64,000 nt of DNA from Pseudodesulfovibrio tunisiensis (GCF_022809775.1 NZ_CP094380.1:434001-498000); one strand, 5' to 3'; counted from the first letter of the stretch, positions 1 to 9,584 are shown. The notes: generated from the letters alone by a model not told the origin. Made by a program: numbers and translations.

Positions 1-1
1 T

Positions 2-154
2 CGCCGCGACGACGGCAAGGCCGAAATCATGTTCGCCCTGGTCAAGGACGTACGCAAGGTCAAGGGTTATGATCACGGACAGGTTGCCGTGGACAAGGTG
101 GCCGGGACCGTGCTGGCCGTGCTTGACCCCGAGGTCGAGGAACGTCTGCAGTAA
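2..154 (+). CDS. C-terminal fragment of an unidentified protein
   Basis: An open frame enters from the left edge in frame 2 and stops with TAA at 152-154. About 50 residues are visible, rich in Val, Asp and Glu, and they end in DPEVEERLQ. I do not recognise the family from this piece. It ends 20 bp before the convergent stop of the oxidoreductase gene on the other strand. Codon use matches the neighbouring real genes. It is probably the end of a larger gene that starts outside the window. Confidence 0.5.
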   Translation, partial: RRDDGKAEIMFALVKDVRKVKGYDHGQVAVDKVAGTVLAVLDPEVEERLQ

Positions 155-173
155 TCTGCCGGACGGTTCGCCT

Positions 174-1517
174 TTATTCTCCCTGTACCATGAATTTCAG
201 ATAGTAGCCGCTGGTGGGATAGGCCCAAAGAGTGTCCCGCACTGCGGAAAGCGGCACGATCTGCCGGATGATCAGGGCAAACTGGTTGGCGATTTCCTCG
301 GCATGGTGCCCAAGGATGTGCGCGCCCAGCACACGGTCTTCCTTTTCGTTCAGCAGGACGCGGCTGTATCCGAATTTTTCTCCCAGTCGTTTCCACGGAA
401 ATCCCTTGTCCAGATCATATTCCTTGAGAGTGAAGGGAATTCCTTTTTCCTCGGCCTCTTCAATGCCGAGTCCCACTGCGGCAATCGGCGGGATGGTAAA
501 CGCCACTCTGGGGATGCCCGTGTAGTTCGCATGGGCGCTGCGCGGGGAAAGAATGTTGGCTGCGGCGACCGCACCTTCATGGCTGGCCGTGGGCGTGAGC
601 GGATAGGGCGTTTCCGCCACGTCTCCGATGGCATAGACTTTGGGGTTGGTTACGGACTGCATCTGATGGTTGACCGTGATTCCTCTCGGTGTGTGGTCCA
701 CTTCGGCCCGGGACAACCCCAACCCTTCCAGCGCGGGCTTTCTGCCTGTGCAGTTCACCACCATGTCGGCGTCGAGTGATCTGCCCGAGGACAGATGCAG
801 GCGCAGCCCCTCATGAATTCGTTCCACGGATTGCGGTGAAGTGTTCAGTCGAACGTCGATTCCGGCCTCGCGGGTCGCGTCGACAAGCATGCCGGTCAGG
901 ACCGGATCGAACGAGCGGAGCACGCGTTCCGATCTGTTGAGCAGGGTCACGTCCGTACCGGCTCGCACCGCAATGTGCGCCAGTTCCAGAGCGATGTAGC
1001 CGCCGCCTATGAAGGCGATGCGGTTCGGCAGGGTGTCGAGCGCAAGGAAATCGTCACTGGTGGACAGCAGTTCCGCGCCCGGAATCTGCAGGGGATGGGG
1101 GGTCTGTCCCACGCAAATGCAGAAGTGTTCGGCCGTGAATGTTTCGCCGCCGGCTTCAACCGTATCCGGAGAAGTGAAACGGGCAAAGCCGTGATACGTG
1201 TCAATGCCTTCGGATCGGTATGCCTGTTCCGCGCGTTCGGGAACCGGAAGGACAAAACCGTCCCGGAATGCGGCCAGTGCCGACCAGTCGATGTCGGGAA
1301 TTCCGGTCACGCCGTTGCCGACCATGTGCCTTGCCCTGGCCACGGTTTCGGCCGCCGCAAGCAGTACTTTCTTGGGGTTGCATCCTCGGAGCGGACATAC
1401 GCCCCCGAACCCGTCTGCTTCGATCATGGCGACTTTTTTCCCGGCTTCGGCCAGAGGACTGGCTACCGCGCCGCCCGCCGGGCCTGCGCCGATCACAACC
1501 ACGTCATATTCTTTCAT
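174..1517 (-). CDS. FAD-dependent pyridine nucleotide-disulfide oxidoreductase (glutathione/mercuric reductase-like)
   Basis: 447-residue class I flavin disulfide reductase-like protein, probably cytoplasmic, expected to bind FAD and NAD(P)H. Visible motifs are the N-terminal FAD Rossmann motif VIGAGPAGGA (about residue 8), the redox pair in CPLRGCNPKK (CX4C spacing, as in the family), a second Rossmann motif IGGGYIALELA near 170, and the FAD motif YAIGDVAETP near 295. The family's C-terminal HPT...E acid-base motif is not conserved; the matching stretch reads AYPTSG. The substrate is therefore uncertain, and this is not a proven glutathione or mercuric reductase. I chose the ATG at 1517 because a GAGGA ribosome site precedes it; the frame stays open 26 codons further upstream. 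Confidence 0.85.
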   Translation of the reverse strand: MKEYDVVVIGAGPAGGAVASPLAEAGKKVAMIEADGFGGVCPLRGCNPKKVLLAAAETVARARHMVGNGVTGIPDIDWSALAAFRDGFVLPVPERAEQAYRSEGIDTYHGFARFTSPDTVEAGGETFTAEHFCICVGQTPHPLQIPGAELLSTSDDFLALDTLPNRIAFIGGGYIALELAHIAVRAGTDVTLLNRSERVLRSFDPVLTGMLVDATREAGIDVRLNTSPQSVERIHEGLRLHLSSGRSLDADMVVNCTGRKPALEGLGLSRAEVDHTPRGITVNHQMQSVTNPKVYAIGDVAETPYPLTPTASHEGAVAAANILSPRSAHANYTGIPRVAFTIPPIAAVGLGIEEAEEKGIPFTLKEYDLDKGFPWKRLGEKFGYSRVLLNEKEDRVLGAHILGHHAEEIANQFALIIRQIVPLSAVRDTLWAYPTSGYYLKFMVQGE

Positions 1518-1578
1518 TGGGGAATCCTCGTTTTTGGAACGGTACGTCAAATTTCCGCAAAAGGGTAGGATGATCGGG

Positions 1579-2445
1579 TTATCCGAAGGCAGCAATGCAC
1601 ATTGCCCCGGCCGTCATGATTGCCGTGCCGAGCAGGCGGCAGCGGATGTTTGCCTCCCGGAACCAGAGCCAGCCATAGCCTACCGCGAAGATGCCGGCCA
1701 GCCGCTTGATGGCAACCATGTAGGCGGCATGGACAAGGGAGATCGCCAGATGATGCGCGATGATTTCCGTGACCACCACGACTCCGGCGACAATGCCCTT
1801 GGCCGGTTTGCGGCAGAGTTGTTTCAAGGTTGTTCTGCGTGTCAGGAGGAGCATGCCGACAAGCGCAATGTCGAAGATCAGGAAAAAGAAGATGCCCGCA
1901 AACCAGGGCGAGGAGCGGAGAATCAGCATTTTCCCGCCCACGGCGCACAGGCCGTACAGGCTGGCGGCAACGAGCATGTACAGGGAGCCGGGTTCGTTGC
2001 CGATGGCCTTTATCGGGGCGAGCCAGCCACTTGAAGTGCTGTCCAGATTGAGCACGTAGCCGCCGGCCATGACCAGCAGAATGCCGCCGATGCCCTGAAT
2101 GCCGAGGGTTTCTCCGAGAAGCACATGCCCGGTGATGATCACGAAGACCGGGGTGAATGCGAGAAACGGCATGGTCAGGGACAGAGGGGAGCTGTAGATG
2201 GCCCGGAAATGAAAGACCACGGCAATCATGGTGAGCGGTAAAACCCATGCGAAGATGGGCCAGTAGCCGGGCTGAAGCACCGGGATTTCCACGAAAGCAA
2301 GGCCGATGGCGTAAAAGGGCAGGGAATAGAAAAAGGGAATGGCACACATGTCCCAGGGACCGAGGTCCGAGAACCAGCGTTTGAGCAGGGCGGCTTCCGT
2401 TGCCAGTGCGAAAGCCGTGTACAGGGAAAGCAGGAACCAGTTCAC
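1579..2445 (-). CDS. EamA/DMT-family membrane transporter
   Basis: About 288 residues with roughly ten hydrophobic segments and short loops, typical of the drug/metabolite transporter (EamA) superfamily in the inner membrane. The substrate cannot be told. Lys and Arg sit at loop edges, for example LLTRRTTLKQL. I favour the GTG at 2445 because it forms a GTGA overlap with the stop of the upstream gene (2442-2444), the coupling seen repeatedly in this genome. An ATG at 2499 in the same frame would overlap that gene by 58 bp. The gene probably forms an operon with the YdjM-like gene before it. Confidence 0.75.
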   Translation of the reverse strand: MNWFLLSLYTAFALATEAALLKRWFSDLGPWDMCAIPFFYSLPFYAIGLAFVEIPVLQPGYWPIFAWVLPLTMIAVVFHFRAIYSSPLSLTMPFLAFTPVFVIITGHVLLGETLGIQGIGGILLVMAGGYVLNLDSTSSGWLAPIKAIGNEPGSLYMLVAASLYGLCAVGGKMLILRSSPWFAGIFFFLIFDIALVGMLLLTRRTTLKQLCRKPAKGIVAGVVVVTEIIAHHLAISLVHAAYMVAIKRLAGIFAVGYGWLWFREANIRCRLLGTAIMTAGAMCIAAFG

Positions 2446-3446
2446 GGCAGGTCGCCGATCCTGCGGCTGAACGTGCTGCGCGAACGATGAAAGTGCCATT
2501 CGAGCAGGGTGCCGTCCGGCGCGATGACGGCCTCCAGAGTGAAGGGGGGCTTCCGGTTTTCCATGAGCCGGGCCAGCACGGGGTTCGTGCTGATGAAGCG
2601 GACGTCCCCGAAAGTGACAAGCGTGTTCTCGTTCCGGGGCTGCTGGTCGCGAAAAGGCCAGCGGGCAAACCAGGCAAATGTGTTGAACATGGATTCCTGC
2701 TTGCCGAGATGTTCAAGTTCCTCGCTGGATGCCCGGTTGAAATGCATGTCCGGATATTCGCGATCCTCGTCCAGCAGGTTCAGGGTGGTGAGGCTGTAGC
2801 CGTCACCGTTTTCCCGGATGATCTTCCAGTAGATCGGGGAAAGTGCATCCGGCAGTACATGCAACCTGTCATAGGTTTCGCCGTGCCATGCCAGTTCCCG
2901 ACTCAGTCGTTTGTGGATGCGTTCCGCCGTGGCCATGTTCCAGAGCGGATAGGCCACGATCCAGATCAGGCCGAGCATGCCCAGAATCTTCCGGTTCGTC
3001 TGCCAGAATGCTCCGACAATGATGCAGAGCAGCATGACTCCCGTATAAAAGGGGTCAATGATGAATACGCCGTCCAGAGTGAAGCGCTGGGTGGAAAACG
3101 GCGCGAGAAGCTGGGTGCCGTATGAAGTGATCAGGTCCAGCCAGATGTGCAGCAGGATGACGAACAGGGCCAGAACCAGTATTTTGCCGTAGGATGCGCT
3201 GCGGGTGAACGGCTTGTACAGGGCGGACAGTATCATGGCCATGATGGGCCATCCGAAAAGCGATGTGGATACGCCCCGGTGGTAGAGCAGATTGTGTTCC
3301 GGGTTCGAATTGGTGAACAGTACGTCCGCATCTGGAAGCAGAGCTGCCGCAATGCAGAATGCATACAACAGCGGTTCCCGTGAAAACCATCGACGGGCCG
3401 CCTGTGCACCAAGTATTCCGGAAGCGAGATGTGTGACAGGGTCCAT
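2442..3446 (-). CDS. YdjM/DUF457-type membrane-bound metal-dependent hydrolase
   Basis: 334 residues. The N-terminus MDPVTHLASG and the following LLPDADVLF segment, with its His and Asp residues, are hallmarks of the LexA-regulated YdjM/DUF457 family of inner-membrane putative metal hydrolases. About four to five hydrophobic segments lie between residues 50 and 190, followed by a soluble C-terminal half of about 140 residues. The enzymatic activity of the family is poorly defined, so the role is open. The ATG at 3446 is preferred because MDPVTHL is where the family begins; the longer frame upstream is low-complexity. It is divergent from psd across 100 bp, so both promoters must lie at 3447-3546. 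Confidence 0.75.
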   Translation of the reverse strand: MDPVTHLASGILGAQAARRWFSREPLLYAFCIAAALLPDADVLFTNSNPEHNLLYHRGVSTSLFGWPIMAMILSALYKPFTRSASYGKILVLALFVILLHIWLDLITSYGTQLLAPFSTQRFTLDGVFIIDPFYTGVMLLCIIVGAFWQTNRKILGMLGLIWIVAYPLWNMATAERIHKRLSRELAWHGETYDRLHVLPDALSPIYWKIIRENGDGYSLTTLNLLDEDREYPDMHFNRASSEELEHLGKQESMFNTFAWFARWPFRDQQPRNENTLVTFGDVRFISTNPVLARLMENRKPPFTLEAVIAPDGTLLEWHFHRSRSTFSRRIGDLP

Positions 3447-3546
3447 GATATTCCGTATACGATCATCAATGGTAAATGTAAAAACAAAACTTGCGGTTTG
3501 GCCTGTGTCCGGGTACAGACCATTAAAAAAGAAGGAGATTCGGAAC

Positions 3547-4191
3547 ATGCGTACTCCGTCCGTCGGCGTGTCTCTTGAGGGCCTGCCTTATATCGTCATT
3601 GCTGCGTTCACCACCCTGATTTTCGCTGTGCTTGACTGCTGGTTCATGGCCCTTGTCGGCCTGTGTGCCACAGCGTTCATCGGTCATTTCTTTCGTGATC
3701 CCGAGCGCGTGGCTCCCGAGGATGCCGAAGCCGTGGTTTCCCCGGCCGATGGCAAGATTTGCAAGATCGCCCGCGAGGAGGACCCCCTGACCGGCGAAAC
3801 CCGTCAGGTCGTGTGCGTGTTCATGAACGTGTTCAACGTGCATGTGAACCGGATGCCGGTTTCCGGCAAGGTCGAACGTATCCGTTACATTCCGGGCAAA
3901 TTCTTCAATGCTTCCCTGGACAAGGCCAGCAAGGACAACGAGCGTTGCCTGCTGGAAATCGTGGGCAAGGGCAACCAGCGGTTCACCGTGGTGCAGATTG
4001 CGGGGCTCATCGCTCGTCGCATCGTGTGCTGGGCCGAGCCCGGCGACAAGCTCAAGAGGGCCGACCGGTTTGGTCTTATTAAGTTCGGCTCGCGAGTTGA
4101 CCTTTACCTGCCGGATGGATATGCTCCGAACGTCTTCATGGGCCAGGAAGTCGTGGCCGGTGAGACCACACTTGCCGTGAAGCGCAAGTAA
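3547..4191 (+). CDS. psd: Phosphatidylserine decarboxylase proenzyme
   Basis: 214-residue short-type (archaeal-like) phosphatidylserine decarboxylase, which converts phosphatidylserine to phosphatidylethanolamine at the inner membrane. Two hydrophobic stretches near the N-terminus (residues 10-45) anchor it. The conserved core is visible: FRDPERVAP, VVSPADGKI, FMNVFNVHVNRMP. The C-terminal FGSRVDLYLP holds the Gly-Ser bond where the proenzyme self-cleaves to form the pyruvoyl group. The ATG at 3547 has an AAGAAGGAG ribosome site. It lies 30 bp before pssA, the preceding step of the same pathway, so the two are almost surely co-transcribed. Confidence 0.93.
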   Translation: MRTPSVGVSLEGLPYIVIAAFTTLIFAVLDCWFMALVGLCATAFIGHFFRDPERVAPEDAEAVVSPADGKICKIAREEDPLTGETRQVVCVFMNVFNVHVNRMPVSGKVERIRYIPGKFFNASLDKASKDNERCLLEIVGKGNQRFTVVQIAGLIARRIVCWAEPGDKLKRADRFGLIKFGSRVDLYLPDGYAPNVFMGQEVVAGETTLAVKRK

Positions 4192-4221
4192 CGCATTCGA
4201 AAACAAAGAAGATATCAGGTC

Positions 4222-4983
4222 ATGGAAAAAAAGCTGCCCCCGCACAAGAGCGTATACATACTGCCGAATCTGCTTACCACCGCAAGCCTGTTCACGGGCT
4301 TCGTGGGCTTGCTGTCGGCTATTGGAGGCGATTTCGTCACCTGCGCCCTGTGCATTCTGGTCAGCTGCGTTTTCGATGGTTTGGACGGCAAGGTGGCCCG
4401 GCTTACCCGGACCACCAGCGAGTTCGGGGTGCAACTCGACTCGCTGGCCGATCTCGTGGCTTTCGGCGTGGTGCCCGCCACCATGGTCTATCTCTGGCAG
4501 CTCGAAAGCTTCGGCAGGCTCGGCATGATGGCCGCGTTCCTGTTCATTGCCTGCGGTGCGCTTCGGCTCGCCCGGTTCAATGTGCAGGCGGCCTCCAGCT
4601 CCAAGAAGCATTTCGTGGGCTTGCCGATTCCTGCGGGTGCGTGCACCCTTGCCACACTGGTTCTGTTCCACGAGTATATTCCCCAGTCCATGGAGTCGCT
4701 GTTGCCTGTGGCGACTCTGGTACTGGTCTATGTGCTGTCCTTTTTCCTGGTCAGCACCATTCGTTTCTACTCCTTCAAGGAATTCAGCACGTTCAAGGCG
4801 CATCCCTTCAGCTCCATGGTGACCGTCATTCTTGTGTTCGTGCTGGTGGCCTCCCGGCCCAAGCTCCTTGGTTTCGTCTTTTTTCTGGGCTACCTGATTT
4901 CCGGCCCGATCTACACCCTATTTATTCTATCCCGTCGAGGAAGCCGACTGCTAAGGGATAAGAATAAAGAAGAGCTAAGCTAG
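4222..4983 (+). CDS. pssA: CDP-diacylglycerol-serine O-phosphatidyltransferase
   Basis: 253-residue integral membrane enzyme making phosphatidylserine from CDP-diacylglycerol and serine, the substrate of Psd just upstream. The CDP-alcohol phosphotransferase signature DGX2ARX8GX3DX3D is seen as FDGLDGKVAR followed by GVQLDSLAD (about residues 52-75). Six or more hydrophobic helices follow. The N-terminal stretch PPHKSVYILPNLLTTASLF is typical of type II PssA. The ATG at 4222 follows an AAGAAG-type weak ribosome site. The C-terminal tail is basic (RRGSRLLRDKNKEE). The leucine genes follow after 138 bp. Confidence 0.93.
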   Translation: MEKKLPPHKSVYILPNLLTTASLFTGFVGLLSAIGGDFVTCALCILVSCVFDGLDGKVARLTRTTSEFGVQLDSLADLVAFGVVPATMVYLWQLESFGRLGMMAAFLFIACGALRLARFNVQAASSSKKHFVGLPIPAGACTLATLVLFHEYIPQSMESLLPVATLVLVYVLSFFLVSTIRFYSFKEFSTFKAHPFSSMVTVILVFVLVASRPKLLGFVFFLGYLISGPIYTLFILSRRGSRLLRDKNKEELS

Positions 4984-5042
4984 CTCCTCCCCCCGACACA
5001 TCTCATCCCGCTCAGAGTCGAGCGACCGTCCCTGGCCTGCAG

Positions 5043-5091
5043 CCGAACGCAAATGCGTCCGGTTGCTTCGTTGTATAGTATTACCGTATAC
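5043..5091. promoter_or_regulatory. Inverted repeats upstream of leuA (possible operator/promoter region)
   Basis: Two short dyads lie in the 138-bp gap before leuA. The first is CCGAACGCA/TGCGTCCGG (5043-5051 and 5054-5062, one mismatch). The second is GTATA/TATAC (5073-5077 and 5087-5091). A TATAGT sequence at 5074 could serve as a -10 element, but no good -35 sits at the right distance. I see no leader peptide or T-box-like structure. The role is inferred from position only. Confidence 0.25.
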
Positions 5092-5121
5092 ACAAGACTC
5101 AAGGACTCCTTGGAGGAAACC

Positions 5122-6657
5122 ATGTCTGACCGCGTATTTGTTTTCGACACCACCCTGCGTGACGGAGAACAGTCCCCCGGCGCCACCATGAATCTGGATG
5201 AAAAAATCCGTATGGCCCGGCAACTGGAAACGCTTGGCGTGGACATTATCGAGGCCGGATTCCCCATTGCCAGTCAGGGCGATTTCGAGGCCGTGCAGGC
5301 GATTTGCAAGGCCGTGGGCGATGTGCAGGTCGCCGGGCTGTGCCGGACCGTGATCAAGGACATCGATCGATGCTGGCAGGCCGTGAAGGAAGCGCGCAAT
5401 CCGCGGATTCACACCTTTGTCGCCACCAGCGACATCCACATGAAGTACAAGCTGAACAAAAGTCCGGAACAGGTGCTGGACATGGCGGCCAAGGCCGTGA
5501 GCCATGCTGCGCAATACACGTCCAATGTGGAGTTCTCCGCAGAGGATGCGTCCCGTTCCGACTGGGATTTTCTGGTCAAGGTCTTCGAGACCGCCATTGC
5601 GGCCGGAGCCACCACCTGCAATGTGCCGGATACCGTGGGCTATACCCAGCCTTTTGAATATTACGAAATGATTCAGTACCTGCTGGGGAACATACCCAAT
5701 GCCGGGAAAGCCATCTTCAGCGTGCATTGCCATAATGATCTGGGGCTGGCCGTGGCCAACAGTCTGGCTGCGATTCAGGCCGGGGCAAGGCAGGTGGAAT
5801 GCACGGTCTCCGGCATTGGCGAGCGTGCAGGCAATGCCGCTTTGGAAGAAGTGGTCATGGCCATCAATACGCGCAAGGAATTGTACAACGTGGAGACCCG
5901 GATCGACACCGAGCAGATTTATCCGTCCTGCCGCAGGTTGTCCCAGATCATTGGTCAGCCCATTCCGCCGTACAAGGCCATCGTGGGCACGAATGCATTC
6001 GCCCATGAATCCGGCGTGCATCAGGACGGCGTGATCAAGAATCGGTTGACCTACGAGATCATGACTCCGGCTTCCATTGGCAGGACCGGTACCGACATTG
6101 TCATCGGCAAGCATTCCGGCAGCCATGCCGTGAAGAAGAAGGCCGAGGAACTCGGGTACGAGCTGGATGATGAACATCTGGCAATGCTGTTCAGTGCGGT
6201 CAAGGAACTGGCCGACAAGAAGGAACAGATTTACGATGAGGACGTGGAAGCCATGATTCTGGAAAAGGTCTACCGTCGCCGCGACAAGTTCCGGCTGGTG
6301 GACATGAGCGTGTTTTCCGGAACCGGCGACGTGCCGCCGCATGCCGCCGTGGTCATGGAATTCGGCAGTCTGGGCGGGGAAGTGGACATTCGTCGGATCA
6401 GTTCCTTTGGGGAAGGGTCCATCGATGCCGTGTTCAAGGCCATTTACGGGCTGGTCGGCGTTCCCGCCAAACTGGAAAGATACTCGGTCAACGCCGTGAC
6501 TCAGGGATCGGACGCTTTGGGCAGTGTCGCCGTTCGCATCGAGCATGAAGGGATCAAGGCCGTGGGCCGCGCAACCGATGCCGACGTGGTTCGGGCCAGC
6601 GCGCTTGCCATGATCAATGCCCTGAACCGTTTGGAAAAAACCAGAGAGGAGAAATGA
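5122..6657 (+). CDS. leuA: 2-isopropylmalate synthase
   Basis: 511-residue LeuA, condensing acetyl-CoA with 2-oxoisovalerate as the first committed step of leucine synthesis. The N-terminal HMGL-like TIM barrel starts with FDTTLRDGEQSPGATM. Metal- and substrate-binding motifs VHCHNDLGLAVAN and GIGERAGNAALEE follow at about 200-240. The C-terminal leucine-binding regulatory domain (residues about 390-511) is present, which suggests feedback inhibition. The ATG at 5122 has a strong GGAGG ribosome site; the frame is open 23 codons upstream, but that part is not LeuA-like. leuC begins 3 bp after the stop, in an operon leuA-leuC-leuD-leuB. Confidence 0.96.
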   Translation: MSDRVFVFDTTLRDGEQSPGATMNLDEKIRMARQLETLGVDIIEAGFPIASQGDFEAVQAICKAVGDVQVAGLCRTVIKDIDRCWQAVKEARNPRIHTFVATSDIHMKYKLNKSPEQVLDMAAKAVSHAAQYTSNVEFSAEDASRSDWDFLVKVFETAIAAGATTCNVPDTVGYTQPFEYYEMIQYLLGNIPNAGKAIFSVHCHNDLGLAVANSLAAIQAGARQVECTVSGIGERAGNAALEEVVMAINTRKELYNVETRIDTEQIYPSCRRLSQIIGQPIPPYKAIVGTNAFAHESGVHQDGVIKNRLTYEIMTPASIGRTGTDIVIGKHSGSHAVKKKAEELGYELDDEHLAMLFSAVKELADKKEQIYDEDVEAMILEKVYRRRDKFRLVDMSVFSGTGDVPPHAAVVMEFGSLGGEVDIRRISSFGEGSIDAVFKAIYGLVGVPAKLERYSVNAVTQGSDALGSVAVRIEHEGIKAVGRATDADVVRASALAMINALNRLEKTREEK

Positions 6658-6660
6658 CGC

Positions 6661-7920
6661 ATGGCCCAGACCTTAGCTGAGAAAATCTTGCAGAGGCACA
6701 CGGACCAGGAGGTTGCCGGTCCCGGACAGATCGTGCAGTGCCGGGTATCCCTGGTGCTGGCGAACGACATCACTGCGCCTCTTGCCATCAAGTCGTTTCG
6801 GGCCATGGGCGCGGAAAAGGTCTTTGATCGGGATCGGGTTGCCCTTGTGTGCGATCATTTCACCCCGAACAAGGACATCGATTCTGCGGAGCAGGTCAAG
6901 GTGGTCCGGGATTTTGCCCGAGAAATGGGGGTGACCCATTACTACGAAGGGGGCGAGGTCGGCGTGGAACACGCGCTGCTGCCGGAAAGGGGGCTGGTCG
7001 GTCCCGGGGATGTGGTCATCGGCGCGGACAGCCATACCTGCACCTACGGCGGACTTGGCGCATTTGCCACGGGCATGGGGTCCACGGACGTGGGCGCGGC
7101 CATGGCCCTTGGCGAAACATGGTTCAAGGTGCCGCCCACCATTCGGGTGGATATATCGGGTACGCCCGAGGCGCATGTCGGAGCCAAGGACTACATGCTC
7201 AACCTCATCGGCAGGATCGGCGTGGCCGGAGCCTTGTACAAGGCCTTGGAATTCGGTGGTTCGGCAGTGGACGCGCTGAGCGTGGAAGGCCGCATGACCA
7301 TGGCGAACATGGCAATCGAGGCCGGGGGCAAGGTCGGCCTGTTTGCGGTGGACGAAAAGACCCTGACGTACACTGCTGCCGCCGGGCGAAGCGGAGATGC
7401 CCGGATGGAGCCGGATCTGGGAGCGGAATACGAGCGCGTCGTGACCATCGACGTGACCGGCATGGCTCCGCAGATCGCATGCCCGCATCTGCCGGACAAC
7501 GTGAAGCCCGTGAACGAGGTGGCCGGACTTCAGGTGCATCAGGCCGTGATCGGTTCCTGCACCAATGGCCGCATCGAGGACATGCGTGAGGCCGCTGCCG
7601 TGCTCAGGGGGCGCAAGGTTGATTCCCGGGTGCGCTGCATCGTGCTGCCTGCCACGCCGTCCATCTGGAAACAGGCGCTTGCCGAAGGGCTCATGGAAGT
7701 GTTCATGGATGCGGGCTGCATCGTTGGACCGCCGACCTGCGGGCCGTGTCTGGGCGGGCACATGGGCATTCTTGCCGGCGGGGAACGGGCCATTGCCACG
7801 ACCAACCGCAATTTCAAGGGCCGCATGGGCAGTCTGGAAAGTGAAGTCTACCTGTCCAATCCGGCTGTTGCCGCAGCCAGTGCCATTGCCGGGGAAATCG
7901 TGCATCCGGCGGACCTGTAG
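6661..7920 (+). CDS. leuC: 3-isopropylmalate dehydratase large subunit
   Basis: 419 residues, aconitase-superfamily large subunit that isomerises 2- to 3-isopropylmalate together with LeuD. The [4Fe-4S] ligands appear as GSCTNGR (about residue 298) and CGPCLGGHMG (about 360). DSHTCTYGG and GMGSTD motifs are in place. The length fits the shorter HacA/archaeal-type LeuC rather than the 465-residue enterobacterial form. The start follows a GAGGAG ribosome site that overlaps the end of leuA. Homoaconitase-type activity cannot be excluded from sequence, but leuA, leuD and leuB next to it support leucine synthesis. Confidence 0.95.
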   Translation: MAQTLAEKILQRHTDQEVAGPGQIVQCRVSLVLANDITAPLAIKSFRAMGAEKVFDRDRVALVCDHFTPNKDIDSAEQVKVVRDFAREMGVTHYYEGGEVGVEHALLPERGLVGPGDVVIGADSHTCTYGGLGAFATGMGSTDVGAAMALGETWFKVPPTIRVDISGTPEAHVGAKDYMLNLIGRIGVAGALYKALEFGGSAVDALSVEGRMTMANMAIEAGGKVGLFAVDEKTLTYTAAAGRSGDARMEPDLGAEYERVVTIDVTGMAPQIACPHLPDNVKPVNEVAGLQVHQAVIGSCTNGRIEDMREAAAVLRGRKVDSRVRCIVLPATPSIWKQALAEGLMEVFMDAGCIVGPPTCGPCLGGHMGILAGGERAIATTNRNFKGRMGSLESEVYLSNPAVAAASAIAGEIVHPADL

Positions 7921-7953
7921 TCCGGAAGAACCGTAATTTTCAAGGAGTTCGAC

Positions 7954-8445
7954 ATGAAAGTGACCGGAACCTCCCACAAAGTGGGTGATCACATAGACAC
8001 CGATGCCATCATTCCGGCCCGTTTTCTGGTGACCACGGACCCGGCCGAGTTGGGGGCCAACTGCATGGAAGGATTGGAAGCCGGATGGATCAGGCGTGTC
8101 AAGCCGAACGACATCATGGTTGCCGGGGAGAACTTCGGCTGCGGGTCTTCCCGCGAGCATGCCCCCATTTCCATTCTCGGTGCGGGAATTCCTGTTGTCA
8201 TTGCCCGGAGTTTTGCTCGCATCTTCTATCGCAACAGCTACAACATGGGGCTGGTGCTCATGGAAGTGGGCGATGATATCGAAAAGATTCATGACGGTGA
8301 CGAGTTGGAGGTGGATACCGCTTCCGGCCTGATCGTCAACAGGACCACCGGGGACAGGATGCAATGTGCGCCAGTCCCGCCGTTCATGCAGGAGATTCTG
8401 GATGCGGGCGGTCTGGTCGAATACGCCAAGCGCAAACTTGCCTGA
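7954..8445 (+). CDS. leuD: 3-isopropylmalate dehydratase small subunit
   Basis: 163 residues, the swivelling small subunit that pairs with LeuC. It begins with the typical [14 protein letters not shown] and carries the conserved [11 protein letters not shown] loop near residue 65. The length is right for the short LeuD that partners the 419-residue LeuC type. The ATG at 7954 follows AAGGAG with 7-nt spacing. It lies 33 bp after leuC and 55 bp before leuB. Confidence 0.95.
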   Translation: MKVTGTSHKVGDHIDTDAIIPARFLVTTDPAELGANCMEGLEAGWIRRVKPNDIMVAGENFGCGSSREHAPISILGAGIPVVIARSFARIFYRNSYNMGLVLMEVGDDIEKIHDGDELEVDTASGLIVNRTTGDRMQCAPVPPFMQEILDAGGLVEYAKRKLA

Positions 8446-8500
8446 TTGACCGGGACTGGCTGCAACTTCATGGAATAACGAATTCTTGATCGGAGAGAGT

Positions 8501-9571
8501 ATGAAAATATGTGTCATTCCCGGCGACGGGATCGGTACCGAAATCGTGGAACAGGCTCTTCGGGTGCTGGAGGCCGTGGGCGACCGGTTCGGCAGGAAGT
8601 TCGACACGGTTGAAGCACGTATCGGCGGCATTGCCATTGATACGGACGGCGTTCCCCTGCCCGAGGAAACCGTGGAGAAATGCAAGGCTTCGGACGCGGT
8701 GCTGCTTGGTGCCGTGGGCGGGCCCAAATGGGATACCATCGATCCGGCCATTCGTCCGGAAAAGGGGCTGCTCGGCATTCGCAAGGCCTTGGGCCTGTTC
8801 GCCAATGTGCGGCCCGCAACCCTGTTTCCCCAGCTTGCCCATTCCTGCTATCTGCGGCCGGACATCGTGGCCGGAGGGCTGGATGTCATGGTGGTGCGGG
8901 AACTGACCGGCGGCATCTATTTCGGCGAGCCGCGCGAAGACGGGGAAAGCAATGGTGAGCGCTACGGCTTCAATACCATGGTCTATTACGAGCATGAAAT
9001 CCGGCGCATTGCCCGGGTTGCGTTCGAGGCCGCGCGCAAGCGTTCCGGCCGGGTCTGTTCCGTGGACAAGGCCAACGTGCTCGACGTGTCCCGCGTCTGG
9101 CGCGAGATCGTGATCGACGAGCATCAATCCGGCTATTCCGATGTCGAGCTGACACATCTGTACGTGGACAATGCAGCCATGCAGCTTGTGCGTGATCCGT
9201 CCCAGTTCGATGTGATCGTGACCGGCAACCTGTTCGGCGACATTCTTTCGGACGAGGCAGCGGCAATCACGGGATCGATCGGCATGCTGCCGTCCGCGTC
9301 CCTCGGGGAAGGCAATCCCGGACTGTACGAGCCCATTCACGGCTCAGCTCCGGATATTGCTGGACAGGACAAGGCCAATCCGCTGGCAACGATTCTCTCC
9401 ATTTCCATGATGCTGCGCCACTCCTTCGACATGACAGAGGAGGCAGATTGCATCGACAGGGCGGTCGCGGCCACTCTGGAGCAGGGATTCCGCACCGGGG
9501 ACATCATGCAGGGGGGAGCCCGTCTGGTCGGTTGCAGGGCCATGGGGCAGGCCGTGCTGGACAATATCTAG
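8501..9571 (+). CDS. leuB: 3-isopropylmalate dehydrogenase
   Basis: 356-residue NAD-dependent dehydrogenase that oxidises and decarboxylates 3-isopropylmalate. It starts [15 protein letters not shown] and shows the substrate motif REDGESNG region after [14 protein letters not shown]. Further family motifs are SVDKANVLD, the metal-binding [11 protein letters not shown] (about residue 243), and the NAD site [14 protein letters not shown]. The ATG at 8501 has a CGGAGAGAG ribosome site; an in-frame TTG at 8486 lies before it and is less likely. It is the last gene of the leu operon and is followed by a strong hairpin. Confidence 0.96.
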   Translation: MKICVIPGDGIGTEIVEQALRVLEAVGDRFGRKFDTVEARIGGIAIDTDGVPLPEETVEKCKASDAVLLGAVGGPKWDTIDPAIRPEKGLLGIRKALGLFANVRPATLFPQLAHSCYLRPDIVAGGLDVMVVRELTGGIYFGEPREDGESNGERYGFNTMVYYEHEIRRIARVAFEAARKRSGRVCSVDKANVLDVSRVWREIVIDEHQSGYSDVELTHLYVDNAAMQLVRDPSQFDVIVTGNLFGDILSDEAAAITGSIGMLPSASLGEGNPGLYEPIHGSAPDIAGQDKANPLATILSISMMLRHSFDMTEEADCIDRAVAATLEQGFRTGDIMQGGARLVGCRAMGQAVLDNI

Positions 9572-9584
9572 TCGGACTCAACGA

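Noticed and set aside
4984-5121. Leucine leader peptide or T-box before leuA
   Set aside because: The only ATG frame runs straight into leuA, and no Leu run or terminator/antiterminator pair is seen.
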